This document shows positions 22,108 through 34,139 of a stretch of DNA of 64,000 bases, piece after piece. The notes below the pieces were generated by a model. That model worked only from the letters and a program-made list of their open reading frames with translations. It was not told the DNA's origin and made no database searches. This DNA is from Diphasiastrum complanatum (taxonomy: Eukaryota > Streptophyta > Lycopodiopsida > Lycopodiales > Lycopodiaceae). The DNA is taken from contig CM055104.1 in NCBI GenBank assembly GCA_029204225.1, forward strand, positions 45,019,835 through 45,083,834, written 5' to 3'. Position numbers and translations under genes: made by a program. Within the stretch, counting starts at the first letter, position 1. Each line of letters opens with the position of its first letter.

Positions 22108-22413
22108 GTCAGGTGGAATCCACCAATAAATTCCTGTGTGGAATTCTCACCAAAACCGTCGACTCCGGCCGATCTGATTGGGAACTCAAACTTCATGCTG
22201 CTCTATGGGCTTGTCGCACTACCCCGAAGAGAGCTACAGGCTTAACCCCTTTCCAGCTAGCATATGGCCAAGAAGTTGTTATGTCTATAGAATTCCATAT
22301 CCCATCTCTTCGAGTGGCCTATAATCTAGAGCTAGACAATCAACAGACTCTAGCAAACAAGTTATTCCATCTGGAACAACTATGTGAAACACGGCGGATC
22401 GGCATCCATGCTC
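22108..22413 (+). mobile_element. Gypsy-C integrase C-terminal fragment
   Basis: The plus strand encodes the end of a Ty3/gypsy integrase (SDWELKLHAALWACRTTPKR, then the [12 protein letters not shown] motif). It is joined directly to truncated exon 1 of the dioxygenase on the left and to a copia-3 LTR on the right. The same gypsy/LTR junction occurs at 52,529 in opposite orientation. Confidence 0.8.
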
Positions 22414-22883
22414 TGATAATAGAGAACTAGTTTACTTGTGAAATACTAAGCATTCATTCACAAAGAAAGTGCTAAAGAGAGTGAAAACATCAAGATTGCT
22501 TCATAAACCTAGATTACTCATCATTAGCTTCACAATGGGATCCATCATGGATCAAGTACACAATCACCATAATCTCTCTCTAAGCTACATCCAGCATGTG
22601 TGGGACAGCTCATTGTACTCATCCATATCCACTTTGGATAAGAGCTATCTGATTTGCCACATCATCCATTGGTGGTTTGTGTTGACCTTCTAGATTCCTA
22701 CAATCTACGACCTAACTCCTATAATTTAGGAGATGTCATATTTGACTCAAATGAAAGCTAAATAAAAAGGATCTAAACATTACAAGTGTCACTTCACATG
22801 TGTGGACAGGTCCTCACACGTGTGGATCCACATAGATGTCAAATACATTGCAAAAACCATGTGAAAATTGCTAAATTCTAACA
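22414..22883 (-). mobile_element. Copia-3 3' LTR (left copy)
   Basis: A 470-bp LTR on the minus strand, TGTTAGAATTTAG at 22,883 to ...TTATCA at 22,414, preceded by the polypurine run GAGGAG. It matches the 469-bp LTR at 52,060-52,528. It contains CACACGTGTG at 22,815 paired with a CACATGTGTGG site just to its left. Confidence 0.8.
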
Positions 22884-23550
22884 CCACTCCTCAATTTTTA
22901 CATGATACATCTATGGTACATCTATTTGCTGATCTAAACTTGATAAATGAGGCTTTAGTGAGTAGATCAGCAAGGCAATCTGAAGAAGATACATGACGTA
23001 GCTTGATCTCCTTTGCTTGAACCTTTGTCCTCACAAAATGGTGAGCAATCTCTATGTGCTTGCTCCTTGCATGGAATGTAGAATTGGTTGCTAATGCTTG
23101 GCTTGATTGGTTGCAAAATATATAATTTGTTGCTCCTCGGCCTCCATGACTTGCAACTCCACCAAAAGCCTCTTCAACCATAAGATATCCTTGGTTGTTG
23201 ATGTTAGTGCCTTGTATTCTGACTCGGTTGAAGATAAAGAAATGGTCTCTTGCTTTTTGGAAAGCCAAGACACTATGCCATTGCAAAGAAAAGTAACAAA
23301 AGCACTTGTTGACCTCCTATCCACTTTATCACCTGCAAGATCAGCATCCGAATATGTCCTCAAGGCAAGATTGGATCCTTGAAACAAAATACCAAAGTTC
23401 TTGGTGGCCGAGATATACCTCAACACTCTTTTTGCATTTTTCCACCAATGGATTTTGCATTGAATGGCTTAGTTTACCTACACTATAACTCAAATCAGAC
23501 CTAGTTATAGTAAGATAGATTAAGGAGCCTACAAGTCTTCTATATAGTGT
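22884..23550 (-). mobile_element. Copia-3 RNase H and RT end (left copy)
   Basis: Minus-strand frames encode copia RNase H (YSDADLAGDKVDRRST, SSTESEYKAL, KHIEIAHHFVR), matching 51.4-52.05 kb. It breaks at 23,550 against gypsy-C sequence. A frameshift near 23,105 separates two reading frames. Confidence 0.85.
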
Positions 23551-25633
23551 GGCTTGGCGTCATTCGCTTTTGGATTTCACAAGAAACAATGGACCTAAAT
23601 ATTAAATAATTTCTATAGTGAAAATGGGAGCAATTTTATAACACGAAATTTCCTAGCTACAATACATGATGATAGTTGCCAATCCATACAACAATTGCCG
23701 ATCACAGAACTTTCACCTATGGGTGTTCAATGCAATTACCTTATAGCACCTTTTGTCAAAGGGTTGGGCATGTACACATGTGGAAGTTCCACGTCATGTC
23801 GATTAAGCCACATAATGTATTATCCCATTTTGGTTCGTACGACCAAAGTGTGGTCGGAACTACTGGTTTCCTCCCACAAGTGTTGATCAAACTCGGAGGC
23901 CTAAAGTTTTCCACTCGATCTAGTAGTCCTTGATATTCCCAGTAATGCATATTCCTATGAATTACTACTTAGTCGTCCGTGGCTCACCAATGCACGAGTC
24001 GTTCATGACTCGAGCAAAGTCCGAGTCACCTTTGGAAATCATGACAGTTATGTCACCATTGATTCAACAGTCAAACTCGAACCCGTCATATTGTTAAATC
24101 CACTGATATCATAAACTGGAGTCACAATTTAGCTACCATTCATTGTGTGAATGCCGATCACTGTGCTCAACATCAGGATGGTTGTACCTCTCCACTCCCG
24201 ATCGATCATGACCAACTACCTGATCTTGATACACCTATTATCAATATCAATTTTATTGCTTCTACCTACTAATGAATCATAATATTTATTCATAGATGAC
24301 GAGAATGTTTTACGAATTCAGAATTGACCAGAAGATTTGGACATCTCTGATATTCAGATTCTCAATTACATGGAAGCGCTTTCACTTAAGGCCTTTCCGT
24401 AGCATGCATCCAAAGTGGAACCGGTTGCCAAGGTTACAGTTGAAAAGCCTGATACCAAATTCTTACGTGTCAAACGACCAAACTATCCATGGGATCTCTG
24501 TGAGGAGGAGACCCTCTTTCAAATTGATGACGAGATCCTCCATGATGTACCACCCGTTCCTCATCCACAAACCTCACGACCTCTGAAGCCACAACCACGT
24601 GGCCATGCTATGAAGGAAAAGATGAAAAAACCGCTTCAAATTCAGCCGCCTGGTGACCTCACAACCATTAGGGAAGTTCCTGAGATTGTGTCTTTTCCTA
24701 CACCAACCCCCGAATGTCCCCAATCACCATCCCGACAGGTGAAGGGCAAGCCCCCCCTCGAATCTTCAGCCCATGATGTCCCTGCATACTTTAAGGACTA
24801 TACGATTGAGAATATCACAATCCAATTACCCCAAGCTCAACATGAGCCAATGGTAATTCGCCCTACGAAGGCCCTATCACTCTTTCCCTGTGTGAGCCAA
24901 ATGAAACCAACGAATATATAGTCCACGTCGGAGCTCATCTCAATCGTGAACAATGTAGACGACTTGAAAAGCTCCTGCGAAAATATAGACATGCCTTTTC
25001 ATGGACCTATAAAGACATGAAAGGCGTCTCACCCCAAGCAGCAGTGCATCATATTCCTCTTAAACCAGGTGCGAGGCCATCTGCTAGGCATCCTTACTAA
25101 ATCTGTGTCGACTTTAAGAAACTTAATGTCGTCACCGAATGTGATCATTTTCCATTACCATTCGGAGAATCCATCTTAGAAATCTAGCAGAAGATGAGGC
25201 TTTCTCCTTCTTAAATGACTTTAGCGAATGCAATATGATCCAAATTGCTGAAGAAGATCAACATAAGACCACTTTTGCCATAGAATGAAGAACCTTCTAC
25301 TGGGGAGTCATTCCCTTCGGTCTCTGCAATGCCCCTAGCACCTTCTAACGTGTTATACAAGCTGTCTTTTCTCAGCAGATGGGCGACACCCTAGAAGTTT
25401 ACTTGGATGATTTAGGTGCACATTCAGAAGAATTACAACACCTATCTGTGCTTGAGAAAAATTTTATCCAATGTCAACGATTCGGCATCTCCTAGAACCC
25501 TAAAAAAATGCCAGATCTGGATAACACACGGTATTGTACTAGGCCACATCATTTCAAAAAATGGCATAGCAATTGACCCCGAAAAGATCCTCATCATTCA
25601 AAATCTACAAGAACTACGTACCATCCACGAAAT
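23551..25633 (+). mobile_element. Gypsy-C gag/protease-to-RT fragment, left arm
   Basis: A decayed Ty3/gypsy pol on the plus strand. It includes a region before RT (24.3-24.9 kb), the RT start (HAFSWTYKDMKG, then ICVDFKKLN) and the RT end (GHIISKNGIAIDPEKI). At least four nonsense codons fit C-to-T changes (25,098, 25,185, 25,286, 25,346). Its first 1.5 kb align in inverted orientation with 56.11-57.20 kb. It is cut at 25,633 by the copia-2 LTR. Confidence 0.8.
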
Positions 25634-27131
25634 TGTTGGAAATTAAGCCCACAGTTGCCTTCTTGGAATCATAACTTAGACAACCAATTTATTTGAAGGA
25701 CGTCTACAATGAACTTCCGGCTGATCTCCAACAAAGGGTAACTAATCCCATCATAATTTCAAGTTCAGATGTTAAGTTTAATAATTTGAAGTCATTGAAG
25801 ACTTGGCCCTTTTCAAGGACTTCCACAAACTTGCATTTAGAACAAGTCTGCGGATTTACATTACTTTTTGAACAGTCTGCAGAATTTACTAACTGTCGCA
25901 CAGTTCGCATTTTTTGCACTTTCCTGAAAACTGCAACACTTATCTTCGATTTCTTCCATTCACTTATTTTTTAAGAAGTCAACTTGTTCACAGTTCAACA
26001 ATTTAACTTTTTTTCAGCATCTTCACCCTTTTTCAAGAAAAGCAAAGAGAGAGAAAATTCCAGAAGGTCCTCTATTTTTAAGGGTTAAATTGTTAAAGAC
26101 AACTTCACCAACTTTTTAAGGAAAGCTTAAACCTGTTTTAAGGGAACCTTCGGTTCTTTTGCATTTTCTCAAAAAGTGCGAGAGAGTTGGACTGTTAAAG
26201 ACATCTTCACCTTTTTGAGGGCACCTTCAACTTTCTAAGTGCACCTTAAACTTGTTTAAAGGCACCATCTCAAAAAAACCGAAAAAGAGAGAAAATGTCG
26301 ACGGTTGTCTGTTTTGAACAAGGAACATTCCCAGCCACTTCTCGAAATTTGCGAAGTGAGAGAAAACCACTTTACGTAAAATGCGAAGTGAGAGATTTTG
26401 TGACGTCCTCGTCCACATCAATGATCCTGATTTGTTGACCGTACTATGTATAGTTGTCACAAAAGCCATATACTTCCAAGTACAATGGCTTTCCTGATTA
26501 GGTGACAAACATTCAATCTAGTTAATACACGAATGTAATCTATAAATAGATCATCCAAGCATAGATTATTGGTTGCTCCGTCCATGAGACGTATTTTTGA
26601 GCCTCCTAGTTATGCCATCAATTTTTGGTTGTAATTGCTATTTGTATTGTGCTTCAATGTAATATAGCAGCAGCAATTTTTCTATCTGTGTATAACGTAG
26701 ATGAATGTTTGTTGTAATTGAATGCACTTCATCGCTGTTTGATCGCGTTTGTTTACTCACTCTGATCGAAACACGGATGTCTACGACTCCTCAGTTTCTG
26801 ATTAGACGATGGCTATCTTTGACTCCTAAGGAACTCGCGATATCATACTGCTCTTTCAGAACCAAACTTCACATTGAATCTAATTTTCAGTAATACCACA
26901 CACAAACCATTTTTAATCTCTTCGGTGGACTGTACTCTTGTTTTTAAGAGTATGAATTAATTTTTAAGATTCTGTTGGGCAATTAGAACATTTAACACTA
27001 GATTACATTTAGCATAAGCTTTCTATTAGACTGGTTTGCATCTAGCAGCTAATTGTAACAGGCCGAGAGCTGTTCCGCAACATTCATGCTCTCTTCTCCG
27101 TTCACGTTCTTCTATCTCCCTTGCCCCATCA
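25634..27131 (+). mobile_element. Copia-2 5' LTR, copy B
   Basis: A 1,498-bp LTR from TGTTGGAAATTAAG to CCCCATCA. The same ends occur in the minus-strand LTR at 31,833-32,690. It is inserted in gypsy-C after CCACGAAAT. The primer-binding site follows at 27,135. Confidence 0.85.
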
Positions 27132-27134
27132 TAT

Positions 27135-27146
27135 TGGTATCAGAGC
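27135..27146 (+). other. Copia-2 primer-binding site
   Basis: TGGTATCAGAGC, three bases after the LTR end, complements initiator tRNA-Met. Confidence 0.9.
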
Positions 27147-27198
27147 AAGGCTCAAATAAACGAAGAGATTAAGTTTGTTCCATTTATATTACTCTTAT

Positions 27199-28795
27199 CA
27201 TGTCTCATCTTGGTAGCTCTTCGTCATCATCCAACGAGACTAGAATCATTGACAAGTTCAATGGTTCTAACTTCTACATCTGGAAGTTAAAACTCTAGAT
27301 GATGCTGATAGATAGAGATTTTTGGGATGTATTAGAAGGTGCTGACCTGAAACCAGAAGATGGTGATCAAACAAAGGCATGGAAGATCAAAGATCAGAAG
27401 GCCTTAGCATGTATCGCACTCAATCCGGCCGACTCCCAAATATCCCACCTTACCACATGCAAAACCTCTAAGGATGCATTAGATTTGTTGTCAAATATCT
27501 ATGAGACTCATGATGTAACCACTAGATTACATCTTAGAAGGAAGTTATTTACTTTTAGCATGTCTGATTCTACTGCCATCACTTCTCACATCAACAACTT
27601 CAAATCTTTATTGGATCAGTTATCAGCTATAGGATGTTCTATTCAAGATGATGATGTCGTTGCTTTCTTCTCTTACAAAGTCGTATGAACACTTTGTGGT
27701 GATGATCTCCACACAACCCGACATCACTCTTCAAAATGTGATCGGTCATCTTCTTCAAGAAGAAATGAAGAGAAAGACTAGCAGCTTGTCCATCAAAGAC
27801 AAATCCATGGCTCTATACACCAAGAAGAAAGACTATTCCAAGGGCAAGAATCAAGTGCAGCAGCATCAACAGAAGCCTCACACTCAAGGTGAGCATGGTG
27901 GATCATGCAAGAAGCTTTTCTACAAATATTGCAAGAGAGCCAATCACGACATCAAAGAGTGTCATATCTGAATCTACAACGAGGTAAAGAAGCAACAACA
28001 TCAGTAGCCAGACTCCTCCAATGCGGCGGAATTCAAGGAGCAAGATACACACTTGTTAATGGCTTACAGCAACAGCAACGAAGACTGTGATAGCTAGTAC
28101 CTAGACAGTGGTGCTACCCAATACATGACCTCTCACAATGAATGGTTTACCGAGTATGCAGCTTACAAAAAAGATCAATTCATCTACCTCGGAGATTCAA
28201 GCACCATACGCATGGAAGACAAAGAAACAATGAAGATCACCTTCAACAACGATCTATCTATTGTGTTCCCAATGTCCTTCATATTTCTCAATTATCAAAA
28301 AACCTGTTATCAGTCTCTAAGATAATTGATGGGGGCTACACTGTCACTTTCTCATCTGAGCAATGTACAGTACTCAAGGAAGATACTACTCTGACTACAT
28401 GCACTAGAGTCAAAAATCTTTATGTACTCTCTAATTCAGTTGCATTAGCTATTATCTCTAATGAAAATGTAAACAACAGTGTTTTCCTATGGCATAGTCG
28501 ATTTGGACACATGAATACAAGATCACTTTCTTATATGCATTGTAATAATTTAGTTGATGGACTGAATTTTCCTTCTTCATTTAAATAGGAAATCTTTCTT
28601 TTGTGAATCATGCATCTATGGGAAGCACTCTAGAAGCAAGTTTCCAAAATCACATTCCATCAAAACAAAGCATGTATCGGATTTTGTACATAGTGATCTT
28701 TGTGGTCGAATGCCAACTCCATCCTTAGGAGATGCAATCTACTTTATCACTTTCATAGATGATTATTCTAGATGGTCTACCATCATGTCTACAAA
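27199..28795 (+). mobile_element. Copia-2 copy B: gag, protease, start of integrase
   Basis: Gag begins at ATG 27,199 (a Ser-rich start, then FNGSNFYIWKLKL), with a TAG at 27,297 interrupting the UBN2 domain that continues to about 27,690. A basic linker and zinc-knuckle remnant (about 27.90-27.97 kb), the protease/GAG-pre-integrase region (28.12-28.59 kb) and the first part of integrase (to 28,795) follow in several frames. The rest of pol is missing. The element is dead, but it preserves the family's 5' LTR, PBS and gag in one piece. Confidence 0.85.
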
Positions 28796-28850
28796 TCTAA
28801 ATGGGATCTAAGCCTACCAAGAGTGTCAATCTTGGCATATGCTCTGATGG

Positions 28851-29547
28851 TGTAATGGCTTAGTTTGGAAAAGGGTGCTTGATAGCATGATTAGGAAACA
28901 CAAACAAACATTCATCATTCCACAACCAAACATACAATGACAAAAGAGAAGGACTTCACATAAAAGAAAATGTAGGAGAAAGAGGCTTTGCTTCTCTCTT
29001 TCTCTCTCTCAATCTCTATTCTTGCAGATGAAAAGTGATTACAAAATGGTGTCACATCCCTACTTATAGACAAAGTTAGAGTTTTTGGTTCACCCAAAAA
29101 CCATGTGCCATAATAACTTGACTATCACAAAAAGTTTAGAAGCCAAAATGCATTTTAAAACTACTTGGGTCCCTTCTTATTTTGGCCCATCAGTATTTTA
29201 GATCTATTTTTACTTCTTGCACCTTTGGCTTACGAGTACCGTAGTGCACCATTTATGGGTGTCTGACATTAGAATATTGATAGATCTAATTTATATGCCG
29301 ACTTAGCCATGATTTTATTTCTGTTGTCATAAAATCTATTGGGGAGACACTGGGCTTTGTTTTCGCTCATCGGTCGGTCTGCAATCTCGTTGACCTTCTA
29401 ATATCGGCTTTCCTGGTGACTCCTTTTGGTTGTTCATGGAACTCCTTCTGGAACTTCCTTGGCATAGTTCGGCGGCATGATAACGCTGTTAGAAGAATAT
29501 TTATCAAAATCCTTTGTTAGAAGAATCTTCACCAGAATCTTCTAACA
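28851..29547 (-). mobile_element. Probable LTR of another element (minus strand)
   Basis: On the minus strand, TGTTAGAAGATTC at 29,547 to GCCATTACA at 28,851 gives 697 bp with TG...CA ends. Just beyond the 3' end lies CCATCAGAGC, a degenerate primer-site match (TGGTATCAGAGC). The outer end starts with a 33-nt hairpin whose 10-bp arms are TGTTAGAAGA and TCTTCTAACA. No coding region follows. Confidence 0.45.
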
Positions 29548-31344
29548 GTCAAAAAGTATCTAGCCTAGCATTGATTAGTCTTAGATAGAAAATTAGTAAA
29601 CGTGAGGTAGACGATTTTGAACAAACAAACACTGAGGAATATCGGCAAACAGAGTCCACTAGATTCTTCAACAAAAAGTTGTTTTTTATTTTTTCCCAGC
29701 TTTTTGGTATTTTTAATTGACCTCCAAGTAAGTGGCTTCTTTAATTTTGGTTTGCTTTCAGCCTAATGATCATTATTATGGAAATTTGTCATAGAAAATG
29801 ATGGAAATCTATGGATTTTTGACGGTTTTTTGCGTTTTTTGAGCTAGTATTCCATGTTTTGGATTGAAATTCATCAAAGCTACTATTTACAAACATTTTT
29901 CATATTTGTACTTGCTGTTTTTCAGTCATTATGATTGATTCTAATGATTGCATGCCATGGTTATGGTCAAAGATAGTGTTTTTTGGCTAGAAATGGGCTA
30001 TATGAACCATGGTTAGCTGAAATCGGAACTTTTAGTGCTTGCATGTAATTGAATTATAGTAGATCTGGCTTGATTGCACTTGCATGTGGGTTCGATCGAC
30101 AAAAAAATTCAAAAATGGTTGAAAAATGGTCAAAAAACATGGTCTTTTGGTGGTTTTTTTTAATGTTTTTGGTGATATTCATAAAATCCATTGCTAATAT
30201 TATGCATGCACATTTTCAGAGGTGTAATGATGTTGTCCTAAGGCTATCATGAAGTTTGATTGGGATTAGACACCATTAAGAGTCTCAAAAAGTAAAAAAA
30301 AATAGTGTATTTCTGTGATTTTTTGAGCTTAAATAGCTCTCAATAGGTGGTCAGAGGCTCATTGGATCTTTTTACAACCTGAAATGTAGGATTTATTGCC
30401 TTTTATTTGAGCCATCATGCACCCAATTTGTATTTGGGGGCTTAGGCAGCAATATCCTAAAGTTTTGCTTGTTAAAAGACTCCATAAATGCAATTTTGCA
30501 TGATCTGAGCTTATGATTGCTTTTTGGACTTGTTGAAAGCCTATATGCCTCTATAATGAACCTTATAAGAGTGTTGTAACCTTTAATTGGATTCTATATG
30601 GGCCGGATATGGAGTTTTGATAATCTCCCTTGGAAAAAATGTGCCCTCCTACTGCAATTTCAGTCATTTTTAGATCACACATGTTAAGCCTAGGTGGCAG
30701 GGTGACGTGCCAAATGCCTTTCTAATCTCCTCTTCCTCTATACTGTGCTTTACAACGACCAAATAGGAGTCCTATAGCAAAATTTATGGTCGTCGATAGT
30801 TTGGCAAATTTTAGAGTAAAATTTGAAAATTTTTCAAAATGTTCTCATTGCATGCATGGATGTGGAATTGTAGAGTGCTTTTCCAGTCCTGAAAATGTTT
30901 GGATGAACTTGTATGCATGTTTGGATGCATGATACAAGGTGGTAGGTTGCTTTGTGTAATTTCATGCTTGAATACAATTTTATAAAACCAAATTGAAAAG
31001 CAAATTTCCCAGTTACTAGGCATTTTACGTTAAAAAATTTAATTTTTTGACATCACTTCATGTCATATCTAATGCATGCTAGATGTTTCAAAATCCTTTC
31101 AAAATGGGATGACAACTGTCAAATTACTTAGTCGATGCTTTAAATCGATTTTCACAATTTTGGTCCATATGGAACGGAATTCGAAAATCCCAGTTATGTC
31201 AAATTTTGAAAGAAACGTGTATGTTTTGGATTGTTCAAATTCACCGGCTTTTGGATCAAGAGATATAGCTTAAAATGTGAATGACCTTACTGATATGAAA
31301 TCAGTCAGTATATCTCATTATTTATCACAACCGACCTCAAAAAA
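29548..31344. other. Long AT-rich stretch without genes
   Basis: About 1.8 kb with T-rich runs, no open frame above 70 codons with coding character, and no splice-linked exons. It is probably the untranslated part or LTR of a decayed element. Nothing more can be supported. Confidence 0.5.
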
Positions 31345-31832
31345 ATCTGCATAATACTTGCTTTGCCTGAGCCAGGAATCGTACAAGAAGTATACATCTT
31401 TATGGGGCATTGCAACAATTATTGAAGAGTTGTCTTGAATTTCACTAAGCTGGCCCATTGAATCTACCAGATGACCATCCAATTATTATGGACAGTTGAA
31501 GCTACTAAGGCTTTTCACAAACTCAAGAAGGCCTTAGTCACTTCACCAATCCTTACACCCCTTATCTGGACCATAGAGTTTCATGTCCATACATATGCTT
31601 CTAAATATGCCATAGGGAGTTTGTTGACACAGCTGGGGAGTACAAGAAGGATTACCCGATTTATTTCACTAGTAGGCAGTTGATTATTGTGGAGATGAGC
31701 TATACAACCACCGAGCGAGAAGCACTAGCCATGGTATATAGCGTGAAGAAATTCCACCATTACTTGCTAGCCAATCCATTCCTCTTCTTCGTAGATCACC
31801 AAGCCCTACTGTATTTGGTAAATAGACCATGC
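31345..31832 (+). mobile_element. Gypsy-C RT/RNase H fragment
   Basis: The plus strand encodes the RT end and RNase H (TKAFHKLKKALVTSPIL, HTYASKYAIGSLL, then in another frame YTTTEREALAMVYSVKK and FVDHQALLYLVN). It is truncated at 31,832 by a copia-2 LTR. Confidence 0.8.
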
Positions 31833-32690
31833 TGATGGGGCAAGGCAGTATGGAGAACATGAGAGGAGAAGAGAGCAAGAATATTTGCAGAATAGCTCTC
31901 CCGCTATAATGGGCTGCTAGATGTAGAAACAGTCTAATAGACTGTTAATGCTAAGTGTAGGCACAACTCAAAAGTTCTATTGCCCAACAGGATCTTATAA
32001 ATTAATTCATACTCACAAAAACAAAATGAGTACATCCCATCGAAGAGATTATAAATGGTTTGAGTGTAGTATTATTGGAAATGGATTCGATAAGAAGTTT
32101 AGTTATGAATGGATTGACAATGCAACAAAATGATGGCGAGTTCCTCAAGCGTCAAAGATAGCTATCGTCTGATCAGAAACTGAGGAGTTGTAGACATCCG
32201 TGTTCTGATCAGAATGAGTAAACAAGCATGATTAGACAGAATTGAAGTGCATTCAAATTACAATAAGCATTTATCTACGTTATACAAGACAATGTTGAAA
32301 ATAGGATCTTCAAATTATTGAACATAACATTTGACCTTGAAATATGATAGGATTTGTTACCCTTTGATGGAGATCAGCCGGAAGCCCATTGAAGACGTCC
32401 TTCAAATAGTTTGGCTATCTAAGTTGTGATTCCTACAAGTATCAGATGAGCAGGCGTAGAACCAAAGTTGGTTTCACCTGATCCTAGATCAGCCGGAAGC
32501 CCGTTGAAGATGTTCTTCAAATAGTTTGGCTGTCTAAGTTGTGATTCCTACAAGTACCAGATGAGCAGGTGTAGAACCAAAGTTGGTTTCACCTGATCCT
32601 AGATCAACGATCAATAAATGTGCTGGAAGAATCTTGAAAATAGAAATTAGCCATTCACCAAGGAGACAACTGTGGACTTAATTTCCAACA
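31833..32690 (-). mobile_element. Copia-2 3' LTR, copy C, with internal tandem duplication
   Basis: An LTR on the minus strand, TGTTGGAAATTAAG at 32,690 to CCCATCA at 31,833, 858 bp. It is much shorter than copy B (1,498 bp) because of a large internal deletion, yet it has gained a 115-bp tandem duplication. A polypurine tract, CAGGGGGAC on the minus strand, precedes it. Confidence 0.8.
32371..32600 (+). repeat. 115-bp tandem duplication in copia-2 LTR
   Basis: Two adjacent 115-bp units, 32,371-32,485 and 32,486-32,600, both beginning AGATCAGCCGGAAGCCC and ending CACCTGATCCT. They differ at several bases, so the duplication is not brand new. Confidence 0.9.
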
Positions 32691-33190
32691 GTCCCCCTGA
32701 AGATCATGGTTGGTGCCTTGGTATCTTCGTTAGGTTTCAGCATGTCGAAGAACTTCTGATGCTTGAGCCTGGGAAGCGCTTTGGCGAAGATGTCTACGAC
32801 CAATTCTGTTGTGGAGCAATCTTGAAGGATCACTTGCCTTGAGAAAACTTTCTCCCGAATGAAATGATACTGGATTTCTATGTTCTTGGATTTTCCATAA
32901 AATCTGCGATTCAATGATAGTGAAATACAGCTCAAGTTATCACACAGAATGGTGGTATCATTGAACTGAGTGTGATGTAAGTCGTGAAGTAATAACCTGA
33001 TCCATACAATTTTTTTTGAAGCTTGACGTGCTATGATGTACTCTGCCTCTGTCAAAGAAAGTACAACTAATTTTTGCTTCCTTGAGTTCCACGAAACCGG
33101 TGCCACAACTTTCTTGTTGGTACTCTTGGATGATTTTGAGCATTGACAGTGTTTCACCACCATGTTGATGGGTAGTAGGTTGTTAGACAC
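32691..33190 (-). mobile_element. Copia-2 RNase H, copy C
   Basis: A 170-codon open frame on the minus strand encodes the copia RNase H end: VSWNSRKQKLVVLSLTEAEY, KNIEIQYHFIREKV and FAKALPRLKHQKFF. RT and everything upstream are missing beyond about 33,190. Confidence 0.85.
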
Positions 33191-34139
33191 CTACCTGCAT
33201 GAGTTCCAAGAAGCCTTGCCTTGATTCACTTTGCGGATCGACCATATCCTAATAAAATTACATTTTATTTTGGGGCTTCCAAAAGAATTTGAACTTGGAG
33301 TATGGCGCAACTAACCTATTAGAAATCAATGATAAACTTCATTGCTACACTTCTTAGGTACTGTTTACAATGTACTTTATTACTAGCTATAACTAGCCGT
33401 TGGCTAGTCTACTAGTCTACTCCTAGGTCTCCCTCTCTATTATACATTCAGTATGTTAGTGTGATAGAGTGATATTGCGTGTTCTTCTTCCGTCTCCCTA
33501 CTTGGTGATTGTTTATGATGAATGCTTGATGTTGCATTTCTGATTGTTGACATGGTATTAGAGCAGCAATAGTCCTGCATGCCTGATCAGTGGATGCAGC
33601 TTGTCACAGGCTCCGCAATGAAGTGAGAAAGTCCTTCACGGGAAGTGAAAGCTTGGAGAGATAAAAATGGCTAGAAGAAATCCTTATTTGATGTATCTTG
33701 CAGGTTTGGAGCTCAGAATCATCAGTGGGGAACGAAGACACAGTCTCGGAGCATCAAAAAGGCAAGGGCAGCATCAAACAAGTTGAAAATATGTTGAGTG
33801 AAAATTTTTACAATACTTCCTAGTTGTTGTCAAAAGCACAGTCCCGGAGGCATCCAAAAGGCCAGGGCAGCATCAGACAGATTGAAAATCTGTTGAGTGG
33901 GGGAGATTCTTACAATACTTCCTAGTGGTTGTGGAAAGTGCTATTTGTGTGAGAGGTTTGCCAGGAAATCTCTCATTTGTCTGTTTGGAGTACCACAAAT
34001 CACACTAGATAGTATCTAGTACTGCCATTCAGAGTTAGGAAGCTTCATACTTTTCACATTACTAATATCTATCTGTTTGCAAACAATAAAAAGAGAGAAG
34101 AGAAAAAAAAAGTAGAAAAGAAACAACTAATACGTTTCA
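33191..34139 (+). mobile_element. Fragment with 5' LTR end, primer site and tandem repeat
   Basis: A primer-site match TGGTATTAGAGC lies at about 33,552-33,563, so the sequence to its left is probably an LTR end. After it comes no gag but a tandem repeat of about 100 bp (from about 33,738 and 33,838, each with AGGGCAGCATCA and TACAATACTTCCTAGT) and a purine run GAGTGGGGGAGA. It resembles a small non-autonomous LTR derivative, but paired LTRs were not found. Confidence 0.4.
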
